A DNA stretch of 64,000 bases, from contig JAXLUI010000002.1 in the NCBI GenBank assembly GCA_046329585.1, forward strand, positions 434,001 through 498,000, given 5' to 3'. Below the pieces are notes generated by a model. That model made no database searches, was not told where the DNA came from, and saw nothing but the letters and a program-made list of their open reading frames with translations. The stretch comes from DLKC01 sp002478885. GTDB lineage: Bacteria > Bacteroidota > Bacteroidia > Chitinophagales > Chitinophagaceae. Made by a program: the position numbers and the translations under genes. Of the stretch, positions 17,376 to 25,148 are shown in pieces (the stretch's first letter is position 1; every line of letters starts with the position of its first letter).

Positions 17376-18179
17376 ATGTGCAAACTATACCTTCCCGTGC
17401 TCGCAGTAGTAGTAACCTTTCAATCCTGCAGCCCGGCGAAAGACCTGGACGATACGATCTCCTCCGGCAAATGGATCGACCTTAGCTACGATCTTTCTGC
17501 CCAAACCTTATACTGGCCAAACAATCCCACCAACTTTAAATTAGACACCACTGCTGAAGGTATTACTCCCGGTGGCTTTTATTATTCCACCAATGCATTC
17601 AGTGCACCGGAGCACGGCGGCACCCACCTGGATGCGCCTATTCATTTTGCACAACATGGCCTAACGGTAGACAAAGTGGATGTAGACCGCCTTACCGGTG
17701 ACGCGGTAGTGATAGATGTATCCGCAAATGCACTGGCAAACAGGGACTACCTGGTCAGCACCGGCGATATAGCAAACTGGGAGAAAAAATATGGCGCCAT
17801 CAAAGAAAACAGCATTGTATTGTTCAAAACAGGTTACGGGCAATTCTATCCCGATGCGGCAAAGTATTTCGGCACGGCAGAAAAAGGCGCATCTGCCATT
17901 CCCAAATTACATTTTCCGGGTATTGACCCTACAGCAGCGACGTGGCTGGTGCAGCACAAGGTAAAGGCCGTCGGTATCGATACGCCCAGTATTGATTACG
18001 GCCAGAGTAAAGACTTTAAAACGCACCAAATATTGTTAGGCGCAGGTATTTGTGGTTTTGAGAATATTGCCAATATAAACCTGCTGCCGGCGACCAAAGC
18101 CTACATTGTTGCCTTACCGATGAAGATAAAAAACGGAACCGGCGGCCCGTTGCGGATAATCGCCTGGGTAAAGGGGTAA
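17376..18179 (+). CDS. cyclase-family (kynurenine formamidase-like) metal hydrolase, lipoprotein
   Basis: 267 aa from the ATG at 17376; the longer upstream frame runs through repeat and terminator DNA. The signal ends in lipobox TFQSC. The family metal motif HGGTHLDAPIHF is intact, and later GIDTPSIDYG matches the second conserved segment. The family hydrolyses N-formylkynurenine, isatin or other cyclic amides/lactones using Mn or Zn. The envelope location is unusual for formamidase itself, so the substrate is open. Confidence 0.9.
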   Translation: MCKLYLPVLAVVVTFQSCSPAKDLDDTISSGKWIDLSYDLSAQTLYWPNNPTNFKLDTTAEGITPGGFYYSTNAFSAPEHGGTHLDAPIHFAQHGLTVDKVDVDRLTGDAVVIDVSANALANRDYLVSTGDIANWEKKYGAIKENSIVLFKTGYGQFYPDAAKYFGTAEKGASAIPKLHFPGIDPTAATWLVQHKVKAVGIDTPSIDYGQSKDFKTHQILLGAGICGFENIANINLLPATKAYIVALPMKIKNGTGGPLRIIAWVKG

Positions 18180-18299
18180 CCAAAAATAAAACGGCGTCGG
18201 GTATGCTGTTTTACACCGTTGGTTGTTTTAAGTGATCATAAAAAATCGTTTTGCTTTCACACTCAATTATTGTCTTTATTTGCGCTAAAGAAAAACAGC

Positions 18300-18692
18300 A
18301 TGGATTACTCATTCCTCATACTCCTTGCCTCGGTGTTTATTTCAAGATTTATCCTCATGGCTGCATTTAAACAATTGCCGGATGAGATGAAAATAAAAGT
18401 GTTGTCAGGCAACGTGATCAGGCTTTCGCAAATAACGCTGGTGACAACCGTTATCATGGTCATCGTTTTTTATTTCATGATCAGCAGTTACCCGCAGTCT
18501 TACAAAACAATCAGCATTACCTTCTTCGTTGCAATTATCTTCCAAAGAATTTTTGCCTACTATCTTATCCACAAGAACATGACCAGCAATAATGTTCCCC
18601 AGTCGTACAGGAGAAAATATTTTCTTTCCTGGCTGGTCACTACCGTGGGCGTAATCATCTTTGTTTTTCTGCTGGTTAAAAATTATCTCTGA
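18300..18692 (+). CDS. small integral membrane protein
   Basis: 130 aa with about four hydrophobic helices (FLILLASVFISRFILMAAF; ITLVTTVIMVIVFYFMI; ISITFFVAIIFQRIFAYYL; WLVTTVGVIIFVFLLV). I do not recognise a named family. The ATG at 18300 is preferred to the upstream start at 18219. Its stop overlaps the next start (TGATG), so it is translationally coupled to the methyltransferase gene. Confidence 0.8.
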   Translation: MDYSFLILLASVFISRFILMAAFKQLPDEMKIKVLSGNVIRLSQITLVTTVIMVIVFYFMISSYPQSYKTISITFFVAIIFQRIFAYYLIHKNMTSNNVPQSYRRKYFLSWLVTTVGVIIFVFLLVKNYL

Positions 18693-19645
18693 TGCAGGAA
18701 GAAGCCAAACTGCAGATGTTTGAAAACCGTTTGCTAAAAGTGTATAAGCACAAAAGCAAACTGGCAAGGCGGCAAGCTGTTTCCTGTTATCGAGTGTATG
18801 ATCATGACCTGCCCGAATTCCCTTTCTGTATAGAATTGTATGGCGACAAAGTATATCTCGCAGAATACCTGCGCAGGCATGGCATGACCGATGAAGAACA
18901 TGAGCAATGGCTCAGCCGGTGCATTGTATTGATCAGTACGTTGCTGGAAGTGCCTGCTGATAAAGTATATGTGCGCCAGCGAAAAAGAATGAGTCACCGC
19001 GCAGAAGACCAGTATGAAAAACTAAACGAGGAAAAAGAGTTTTTTACCGTGGAAGAAAACGGTTTACAATTCCTGGTAAACCTTACCGACTATCTCGATA
19101 CCGGTTTGTTCCTCGATCACCGTTTAACCAGGCAAATGGTGCGCGAAGAATCAAAAGATAAACGGGTATTAAACCTGTTTTGCTATACAGGTTCGTTCTC
19201 TGTTTATGCAGCGGCAGGTGGCGCTGCAAGTGTTACTTCCGTTGACTTATCCAAAACTTACCTGCAATGGGCAGCAGATAATTTCGCGATCAACCACCTC
19301 AAAGACCCCGGTAATTATATTTTCGATCATGCCGATGTAAAGCAATACCTGAAAACGCTGAAACCCGGGAGTTTCGACCTGGTGATCATGGACCCGCCAA
19401 CATTCAGTAACAGCAAACGCATGAAAGACTTCCTCGACATACAACGCGACCATGCAGAACTGCTGAACGACGTGATTAAAGCAACAGCAAAAGACGGGCT
19501 CATATATTTCAGCACCAATTATACAAAGTTTGTGCTCGATGCCGCAAACATCAACGCCGCTTCCGTCAAAGACATCAACAAGGCAACCACGCCGTTTGAT
19601 TTTGAAGGGAAGTTAAAACGCAGCTGTTATAAACTGGTTGTTTAA
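18692..19645 (+). CDS. class I SAM methyltransferase, RlmK (RlmL C-terminal)-like
   Basis: 317 aa. An N-terminal substrate-binding region is followed by the Rossmann fold: motif I VLNLFCYTGSFSVYAAAGGA, acidic VTSVDLSKTY, and motif IV IMDPPTFSNSKRM. This arrangement matches the half of RlmKL that makes m7G2069 in 23S rRNA, here as a stand-alone protein as is usual outside enterobacteria. Role in rRNA modification is inferred from the family. Coupled to the membrane protein upstream by a TGATG overlap. Confidence 0.9.
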   Translation: MQEEAKLQMFENRLLKVYKHKSKLARRQAVSCYRVYDHDLPEFPFCIELYGDKVYLAEYLRRHGMTDEEHEQWLSRCIVLISTLLEVPADKVYVRQRKRMSHRAEDQYEKLNEEKEFFTVEENGLQFLVNLTDYLDTGLFLDHRLTRQMVREESKDKRVLNLFCYTGSFSVYAAAGGAASVTSVDLSKTYLQWAADNFAINHLKDPGNYIFDHADVKQYLKTLKPGSFDLVIMDPPTFSNSKRMKDFLDIQRDHAELLNDVIKATAKDGLIYFSTNYTKFVLDAANINAASVKDINKATTPFDFEGKLKRSCYKLVV

Positions 19646-19731
19646 CAATACCACCGCGTATAAGAACATCATCCAAAAATTAATCTTCCTGTTAAAGTAA
19701 TTATTGATACGGGCTGCACAACCTTTGGCAG

Positions 19732-19748
19732 CTTCGTTGCGTCGCAAT
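19732..19748 (+). repeat. left half of a dispersed repeat split by IS1595
   Basis: CTTCGTTGCGTCGCAAT belongs to the dispersed family; the other half (CCATTCATC) continues after the second target duplication at 22164. The insertion therefore went into this repeat. Confidence 0.75.
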
Positions 19749-19850
19749 GGGAACTACATAGAATTATATACAAGGGTAATATCTCAAATAATTTAAATAG
19801 GTCTCTTTCTTCTCTTTGATACTTTTAGTAAAGTGCATTAACTCTAAAAG

Positions 19851-20375
19851 TTAGAGGGGAAAGGGCGTTCTTGTCCCATGCCAATACAATAGGATATTTG
19901 AGCAATCCCGTATTTTATCTAAAATGGCATTTACATCATCTTCTGAATAAACAATAGGCGGGATAGATTTTTTTAAATTTTGAAGTATTATAGAATTTGA
20001 AGCATTTCCGTCATTTACAGATTGTAATGATACATCTAAGTATCTATGAGCTAAATTATTTCTACATTCCACTATCTTAAATAAATCGGATATTATATCA
20101 GGCCATGTTTTCAATAGACCGGTTATTTCGTTTTCAGCAATATATTTAACCATCTCTATTTTTCTCGTTAAGCCTGTATTTTCTTTGAAAAATAGTCTAA
20201 TAAGGTTTTGTATTCTCTTCATATCATCGGGACAAAAATAAGTAGCTATGAATTGCTCTACTATCAATTCTAAATTTGCACAAGCACCAACAACTTGCCC
20301 TCTTAGTTTAACCGAAAGCTCATGGTATTGTTTTCTATGCTCAAGCATGGTAGTTTCATTTCTACCAAAATACAA
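19851..20375 (-). CDS. IS1595 passenger: HEPN-like hypothetical protein
   Basis: 174 aa (or 165 aa from the internal ATG, MLEHRKQY). All-alpha in appearance, with the motif RNNLAH in ECRNNLAHRYLD, which fits the Rx4-6H signature of HEPN ribonuclease-type domains; the preceding helices also resemble MltR/HEPN families. HEPN proteins often act as toxins or abortive-infection RNases. Here it is the last gene of an insertion sequence, so it may be a stabilising passenger. Family call by eye only. Confidence 0.7.
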   Translation of the reverse strand: MYFGRNETTMLEHRKQYHELSVKLRGQVVGACANLELIVEQFIATYFCPDDMKRIQNLIRLFFKENTGLTRKIEMVKYIAENEITGLLKTWPDIISDLFKIVECRNNLAHRYLDVSLQSVNDGNASNSIILQNLKKSIPPIVYSEDDVNAILDKIRDCSNILLYWHGTRTPFPL

Positions 20376-20383
20376 CTAATAGA

Positions 20384-20506
20384 TTATTTTTTCGGCTTTA
20401 TTTTAGGGGCGAATGTTAATGAGATAGCTTGTTCAAAGCTCATATTTAGCTTAGTAGGTGCTTCTTTTTTGGGAGCTTTCTTTTTGGTAGGTTTTTTGGC
20501 TTTCAT
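20384..20506 (-). CDS. 40-aa Lys/Pro-rich peptide, IS1595 passenger
   Basis: ORF of 41 codons starting MKAKKPTKKKAPKKEAP and ending FAPKIKPKK. The N-terminal half is almost only Lys, Pro, Ala and Thr; the rest is a short segment NMSFEQAISL. It lies between the transposase and the HEPN-like gene, all on the minus strand, so it is probably co-expressed. Function unknown; possibly nucleic-acid binding from its charge. Confidence 0.55.
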   Translation of the reverse strand: MKAKKPTKKKAPKKEAPTKLNMSFEQAISLTFAPKIKPKK

Positions 20507-20573
20507 AGGATACAAGTTATAAAAAACTTATTAAACGTTATAATCGTATCAAAACGTTACGTTACGTAACAAA

Positions 20574-21494
20574 TTAATCCTTCATAACAAGTGTTTTATA
20601 GTCTAATCTGCCGGAAGTATTTCTAAGGGCTATTTTAAACCGTTCAGCGTCTTTTATTTTCCTGCTGTTATAACGGTAACAAAATTCATCCAAATAACGG
20701 GAAAGGTGCTTTACGCTTGTTTGGTGGTATATGCCTAAAACCATGCGTTTAAACAGTCCGAAAGCTCCCTCAATGCTATTGGTATAAATGCCGCCTCTTA
20801 CATATTCATCTGCTTTATGGTCAACTGATGAATGAATAGCGTATTTTTTATTTAATCCTACATAGGCAATATGGCTATCTGTTATAACCATTGCTTTATA
20901 AGATACATTTTCATAAACCAAAGTCTTTAAAGTCTTATTATCCGGTATTACAGTCATTCTAATATCCTTTCCACGTTGCAGCATTCCCATAACACCAGTT
21001 TTAGTTTTTGTATGGCTTTCATTGTTTAAATGTGCTTTTAGCCTTACATCTGAATGTTTATTTTTCATCTTGCCACCCACAAAAGTTTCATCCACTTCAA
21101 CAACGTTATTTAATAGGGTTGCGCCACGTTCTTTAAATCCTTCCCTTATCCTATGCAGCATAAACCAAGCAGTTTTTTGTGTTACTCCCAAATCTTTTGC
21201 AAGCTGACAGGATGAAACACCTTTCTTATGTGCTGATGCTATATACAAAGCCATAAACCACTTATTAAGCGGTATGTTGCTATCTTCAAAAATAGTTCCC
21301 ACCGTAACGGTATAAACCTTATAACAGTCTTTTGATGCACATTTATAATGCTTACCGCTTTTAAGTTTATAACTACGATCACAACCACAATAAGGGCAAA
21401 CAGGCTTACCGTTCCATCTTTCCTGCTCGTAATACTTTCTACAAGTTGCTTCATCCGGCATTGTGGTAATTAGTTCGTGTAAGTTCTTAAACAT
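20574..21494 (-). CDS. IS1595-family transposase (ISXO2-like DDE)
   Basis: 306 aa, full length. An N-terminal zinc-ribbon (CPYCGCDRSYKL, then YKCASKDCYKVYT) is followed by a helix-turn-helix-like region (CQLAKDLGVTQKTAWFMLHR) and the ISXO2-type catalytic domain starting VVEVDETFVGGK; later ITDSHIAYVG and the YTNSIEGAFGLFKRMVLGIYH segment complete the pattern. No frameshift is seen, so it may be active. It sits centrally within the element bounded by the repeats described above. Confidence 0.95.
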   Translation of the reverse strand: MFKNLHELITTMPDEATCRKYYEQERWNGKPVCPYCGCDRSYKLKSGKHYKCASKDCYKVYTVTVGTIFEDSNIPLNKWFMALYIASAHKKGVSSCQLAKDLGVTQKTAWFMLHRIREGFKERGATLLNNVVEVDETFVGGKMKNKHSDVRLKAHLNNESHTKTKTGVMGMLQRGKDIRMTVIPDNKTLKTLVYENVSYKAMVITDSHIAYVGLNKKYAIHSSVDHKADEYVRGGIYTNSIEGAFGLFKRMVLGIYHQTSVKHLSRYLDEFCYRYNSRKIKDAERFKIALRNTSGRLDYKTLVMKD

Positions 21495-21550
21495 GGTTAT
21501 TTAGTTTAAATTGTAGTTTCAAAACGACTTCATATTCAAAAAATATATTC

Positions 21551-22069
21551 TTATAACTCATCCCAATTATCTATTTCTTTTTGCAAATTCTCATGCTTTA
21601 AGTCCAAAGAGTTATTTATCACGTCTTTATAGTAGCTTGTGTCTTTATCATCTTCTTTAATTCCAATGTTTGTAACACCTAATTGCTTGAATAATACTAC
21701 CACACTTTTAACTGTATCATTATAGCGTTCATTATTTTCTTCAAACATTCTATTTATTACAATATTTTCCTCTTTTCTAATAATATCTAAAGCGATAATT
21801 TTCCCTTTTAATAATTCAAATTCTTTGCGCTTTTTTTCTTTAAACGCTATCTGATTTTTATATAATTTCCACAATAACACTACTATCACAATCTTTACTG
21901 CTACATCATATAAATAAGTCCAATTCATTTGAGATATTATTTGATTAAACGGCTCTTTTGTGTGAATTATAGAAACAATAAATTCAATAAAATCTTTTAT
22001 TTCATTTACAAATGCAATGAGCAAAAACCACCATTTCTCTGATATGTGTACCCAAAATCCCTTTTTCAT
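21551..22069 (-). CDS. IS1595 passenger: membrane-anchored coiled-coil protein
   Basis: 172 aa, no family recognised. It has two hydrophobic stretches (WWFLLIAFVNEIKDFIEFIVSI; VAVKIVIVVLLWKLY) followed by a long charged helical tail (KEKKRKEFELLKGKIIALDI) that could form a coiled coil, ending EIDNWDEL. It is upstream of the transposase on the same strand and within the inverted repeats, so it travels with the element. Strong A+T bias. Confidence 0.75.
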   Translation of the reverse strand: MKKGFWVHISEKWWFLLIAFVNEIKDFIEFIVSIIHTKEPFNQIISQMNWTYLYDVAVKIVIVVLLWKLYKNQIAFKEKKRKEFELLKGKIIALDIIRKEENIVINRMFEENNERYNDTVKSVVVLFKQLGVTNIGIKEDDKDTSYYKDVINNSLDLKHENLQKEIDNWDEL

Positions 22070-22276
22070 TTGAATTATTTTTATGGTTTACAATACAATT
22101 AAATTTACAAGTTCTGCTATTTTCTCCTTCTTGTACATAATTGTATGTATTATCCGTCGCAATCCATTCATCTGCAGCACAAACATTGGGCTTTATATAA
22201 AAGCAAATGAATACAAAGCAATGATTTTGCTAATTGCATCCATCTGGATAAATTTGTTTTTCTAACTATAAGGTAG

Positions 22277-22350
22277 CGGGATGTAGCGCAGCCCGGTAGC
22301 GCGCTTCGTTCGGGACGAAGAGGCCGCTGGTTCGAATCCAGTCATCCCGA
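22277..22350 (+). tRNA. tRNA-Pro (CGG)
   Basis: Cloverleaf of 74 nt: acceptor CGGGATG pairs with CATCCCG; D-arm GCGCAGCCCGGTAGCGC; anticodon stem CTTCG/CGAAG with loop TTCGGGA giving anticodon CGG; T-arm GCTGGTTCGAATCCAGT. Discriminator A; CCA is not encoded (the next bases are CAA). A terminator follows directly. Confidence 0.95.
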
Positions 22351-22353
22351 CAA

Positions 22354-22390
22354 AAAGGCCTGCACTATTCATATTGCAGGCCTTTCTTCT
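22354..22390 (+). terminator. terminator of tRNA-Pro
   Basis: Stem AAAGGCCTGCA / TGCAGGCCTTT with a 10-base loop and trailing CTTCTTTTT, beginning 4 bases after the tRNA. Confidence 0.88.
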
Positions 22391-22473
22391 TTTTAGAGTT
22401 GGTTACAATGACAAAAAAACGTTGCCCCAATTCTGAGACAACGTTACCATTTCGCTTACTACACTCAAAAAAA

Positions 22474-23169
22474 CTATTCGTTGTGCACTACAGTGCCGAG
22501 TCCGAGGGACTGTGTGCCTGTACCTGCAACAAATCCTTTCAGGTAAATCGTGTAAACCTTACCACCCTCCATCTGGTAGCCTGGCGCTGTCAATGAAACA
22601 GATGCCGTACCTGCCAGCCTCGCTTCAAGGTTATAAGTGCCTGCAGCAAGGGTGATGAACTGCTGGTTTGAAGCATTCTCTTCCTGGTCGTTAAAACTTC
22701 TTGCAGGAAACAATACTGCACCACCGGTTATCGCAAGATCCATCGCCGGTGCATTGGGACTAAAGTTAAAAAAGCGCACCCGCACTGAATCCGCAGCCGG
22801 AGTAGTGTAGCTGTCCTGTACTACAGTTGCTTTTAAGCTGCTTACAGAATCAATAGCAAAAATAGAATAGGCTATGCCCGGGCTCATGGTAACATTCTCT
22901 GTTACGAGAAAAGTTGAACTGCCGGCGGTAGCGATTTGTACCGGGTAAGTGCCCGGTGTTAACAGGTAATATCCGGTATCTGATCCATAAGTAAAGTTGG
23001 AAGCGATAAGGCTGCTGTTCACATACATATCAAGCGCTGCAGCGTCGGGACACGCATTGACCAAACCGAAAGATGATGTCGGTGGATTGTTGTTATCATC
23101 TTTATTACAACTATCGAGTGCAGCCAGCCCAAGTAATCCGGAAAGAAAGAAAATGAAGGTCTTTTTCAT
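22474..23169 (-). CDS. DUF4397 lipoprotein
   Basis: 231 aa from the ATG MKKTFIFFL at 23169 (an upstream in-frame ATG at 23202 gives an unlikely leader). Lipobox LDSC. Two DUF4397 units are visible: LVNACPDAAALDMYVN and VRFFNFSPNAPAMDLAI, each followed by a TYNLEARLAG or TYPVQIATAG turn. DUF4397 proteins are beta-sandwich surface lipoproteins of unknown role in Bacteroidota. The 423 bases to the next gene hold nothing I can call. Confidence 0.9.
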   Translation of the reverse strand: MKKTFIFFLSGLLGLAALDSCNKDDNNNPPTSSFGLVNACPDAAALDMYVNSSLIASNFTYGSDTGYYLLTPGTYPVQIATAGSSTFLVTENVTMSPGIAYSIFAIDSVSSLKATVVQDSYTTPAADSVRVRFFNFSPNAPAMDLAITGGAVLFPARSFNDQEENASNQQFITLAAGTYNLEARLAGTASVSLTAPGYQMEGGKVYTIYLKGFVAGTGTQSLGLGTVVHNE

Positions 23170-23592
23170 GGTTATTAATTTTAGACAACCGGGTTCAAGC
23201 ATTATGCCAAAGGGCTTATTAAAACAATAAATTAAATTAACAAATCAGCCTTCGGTTTACAGTAATAAATCTGCTGCAGAAACGTTTCCCGCACGTTTTA
23301 TTACAAAAAATACAAACCAATATCCCAGCACTCACCGGTTATACGGTTAACCTTACAAAGCCTTGCCGGATGCGGCTGTCGCCCTCCTGGCAGCATTGCT
23401 GTAAACAACACGCTTGCTGTCTGCCGTTGTTAGATTTTTTACCCATTGGGGAAGAATTACAACAGCCTGCAAACCCCGCAACAAATGAATGTTGTTACCA
23501 ACCAATCACTTATAAAGCAGGTAGATGCTGGCAGACTATTTGCCTCTTCGCAGATAATCCTGTTGTATTTATGTTAACTAAAAATCATATCT

Positions 23593-24138
23593 ATGAAGAA
23601 AAGTCCAGTGATGTTTTTTGCCGTGATGGTATTGGTTGTTTGCAGCTCGGTGATGCCTACCTTGCTACAAGCGCAGGATTCAAAAGAAACAATGATGGCA
23701 GAGAGTAAAGAAGCAAAATCCGCATTCATTAAGACAGATGAAAGTATGAACGGCTTGTTCAAAGATGCTTATGGTTATGTGGTATTTCCCAACATAGGGA
23801 AAGGTGCACTCGTTGTTGGCGGCGCCGGTGGCAAAGGCATTGTATACGAGCAGGGCAAAGCAACAGGCCCCGCCAAAATGGTACAGGTAACTGTAGGCGC
23901 ACAGGCAGGTGGGCAGAGTTACCGGGAGGTAATTTTTTTCCAGACAAAAGAAGCGCTTGAACGCTTTAAAAACAATAACCTGGAATTTAGCGGGCAGGTT
24001 TCTGCAGTAGCAGCAAAATCAGGGGCCTCAGCTAATGCAAAATATACGGATGGCGTACTGGTATTTACCCAGGAACGCGGCGGCCTCATGGTTGAAGCAT
24101 CCATAGGCGGTCAAAAATTTACCTACGAACCTTTTTGA
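23593..24138 (+). CDS. SYLF-domain (YSC84-like) lipid-binding protein, exported
   Basis: 181 aa. The signal peptide ends LLQAQ. The SYLF domain is clear: GYVVFPNIGKGALVVGGAGG, VTVGAQAGGQSY, VLVFTQERGGLMVEASIGGQ. In other organisms the domain binds phosphoinositides; in bacteria these periplasmic proteins have no fixed role. Full length, with its own terminator. Confidence 0.9.
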   Translation: MKKSPVMFFAVMVLVVCSSVMPTLLQAQDSKETMMAESKEAKSAFIKTDESMNGLFKDAYGYVVFPNIGKGALVVGGAGGKGIVYEQGKATGPAKMVQVTVGAQAGGQSYREVIFFQTKEALERFKNNNLEFSGQVSAVAAKSGASANAKYTDGVLVFTQERGGLMVEASIGGQKFTYEPF

Positions 24139-24171
24139 TACTGATTTATCCAACCTTTGAAAAAGTACCAC

Positions 24172-24220
24172 AATCCTGTAGTGCTGCCATAAACCGCGGT
24201 TATTGCAGGATTATTTTTTT
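24172..24220 (+). terminator. probable terminator
   Basis: AATCCTG pairs with CAGGATT around a 27-base loop containing a smaller AACCGCGGTT palindrome, followed by ATTTTTTT, 34 bases after the SYLF gene. Confidence 0.65.
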
Positions 24221-24416
24221 AACAGCTTTCCGGCAGCCGTTAAATGCACTTCAATCATAATCAACCCATAACGCAGAAAGCCATCAGCAACCTTAAATAC
24301 TATATAACCACTGGCAGAAAATAGCCTGTTTGGTATTGGCTAATTTTTCTATCTTCCCTCCCGTGTTGTTAATTATCCCGCCGGATAATTGTTTGTAAAA
24401 CCTTCAAATCGATACC

Positions 24417-24869
24417 ATGCCCTCTTATTCCCTGGATGTCAATCTTAAGACTTATACCGTAGACGTAGATGCAGATACGCCATTGCTCTGGATCCTGCGT
24501 GATACACTCGATCTCACAGGTACCAAATTTGGCTGCGGCGTAAACAGTTGTGGCGCTTGTACGGTGCTGCTCGATGGCAAAGCGGTACGCAGTTGCCAAT
24601 TGCAAATACAGAATGTCGGGCCGGCAAAGATCACCACCATTGAAGGCCTGAGCGAAGATAGTTCACATCCCGTGCAGAAAGCATGGGAAAAAGCAGGCGT
24701 ACCGCAATGCGGTTATTGCCAGGGCGGACAAATACTCACAGTCGTGGGCTTACTCAACACGTACAAACAGCCCACCGAACAACAGATCAACGAAGCGATG
24801 ATTAACCTCTGCAGGTGCGGAACGTATCACCGGATGAAAGAGGCCATACAGGAAGCGATAGGAAGCTAA
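24417..24869 (+). CDS. molybdenum hydroxylase small subunit, two [2Fe-2S] (IorA-like)
   Basis: 150 aa. The plant-type ferredoxin cluster is bound by CGVNSCGACT with a fourth Cys in VRSC; the second, helical cluster by CGYCQGG and CRCGTY. This is the electron-transfer subunit of xanthine oxidase-family enzymes such as isoquinoline 1-oxidoreductase or aldehyde dehydrogenases. Its catalytic partner is the next gene, 279 bases on. No FAD subunit is present, consistent with the two-subunit IorAB type. Confidence 0.93.
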   Translation: MPSYSLDVNLKTYTVDVDADTPLLWILRDTLDLTGTKFGCGVNSCGACTVLLDGKAVRSCQLQIQNVGPAKITTIEGLSEDSSHPVQKAWEKAGVPQCGYCQGGQILTVVGLLNTYKQPTEQQINEAMINLCRCGTYHRMKEAIQEAIGS

Positions 24870-25065
24870 GCCGCCATCACTTCCCAACGGCAGGCACTGA
24901 TGCAAACAAAGGTTTTACACTGGCGTAAAATTATGGATGCTTCCCTGGTCAGCTTGACAAGCTGCAGAACAACCATAAGCCGAAAATAAAAATCTCAGCT
25001 TCAATAAAGAACCCTGGTTTGTCATGCCGGGGAACGAGGCATCCAGGTCGAATGGAATAAAAATA

Positions 25066-25090
25066 GTACAAGTGAGTGACACAACCAGGA
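25066..25090 (-). repeat. dispersed repeat, GTGAGTGACACAACC variant
   Basis: GTACAAGTGAGTGACACAAC is a variant of the TTGCGTCGCACACTTGTAC family in inverse orientation. It lies in the gap between the two molybdenum hydroxylase genes, which otherwise holds nothing notable. Confidence 0.65.
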
Positions 25091-25148
25091 CGAGTAAAGA
25101 ACCAAAAGCCCGTTACAAATAATAAATTTCACTGCCCCAAATTTTTAT

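Larger units (their letters stand above)
19749..22155 (-). mobile_element. complete IS1595-family element with passenger genes
   Basis: Terminal inverted repeats of about 26 bases with five mismatches (19749-19774 and 22130-22155, both starting GG and sharing TACATA, AATTAT and TACAAG blocks) bound a 2.4-kb element. The 8-bp target duplication GTCGCAAT is at 19741-19748 and 22156-22163, the size expected for IS1595. Joining the flanks recreates a CGTTGCGTCGCAATCC dispersed-repeat copy, as found at 30965 and 59628. It carries a transposase and three other minus-strand ORFs, and is much more AT-rich than its surroundings. Confidence 0.85.

Noticed and set aside
22164..22276. tRNA-Pro as the attachment site of the AT-rich island next to it
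   Set aside because: The island is fully explained by IS1595 ends and the GTCGCAAT duplication, which stop 114 bases before the tRNA; no tRNA fragment is duplicated.
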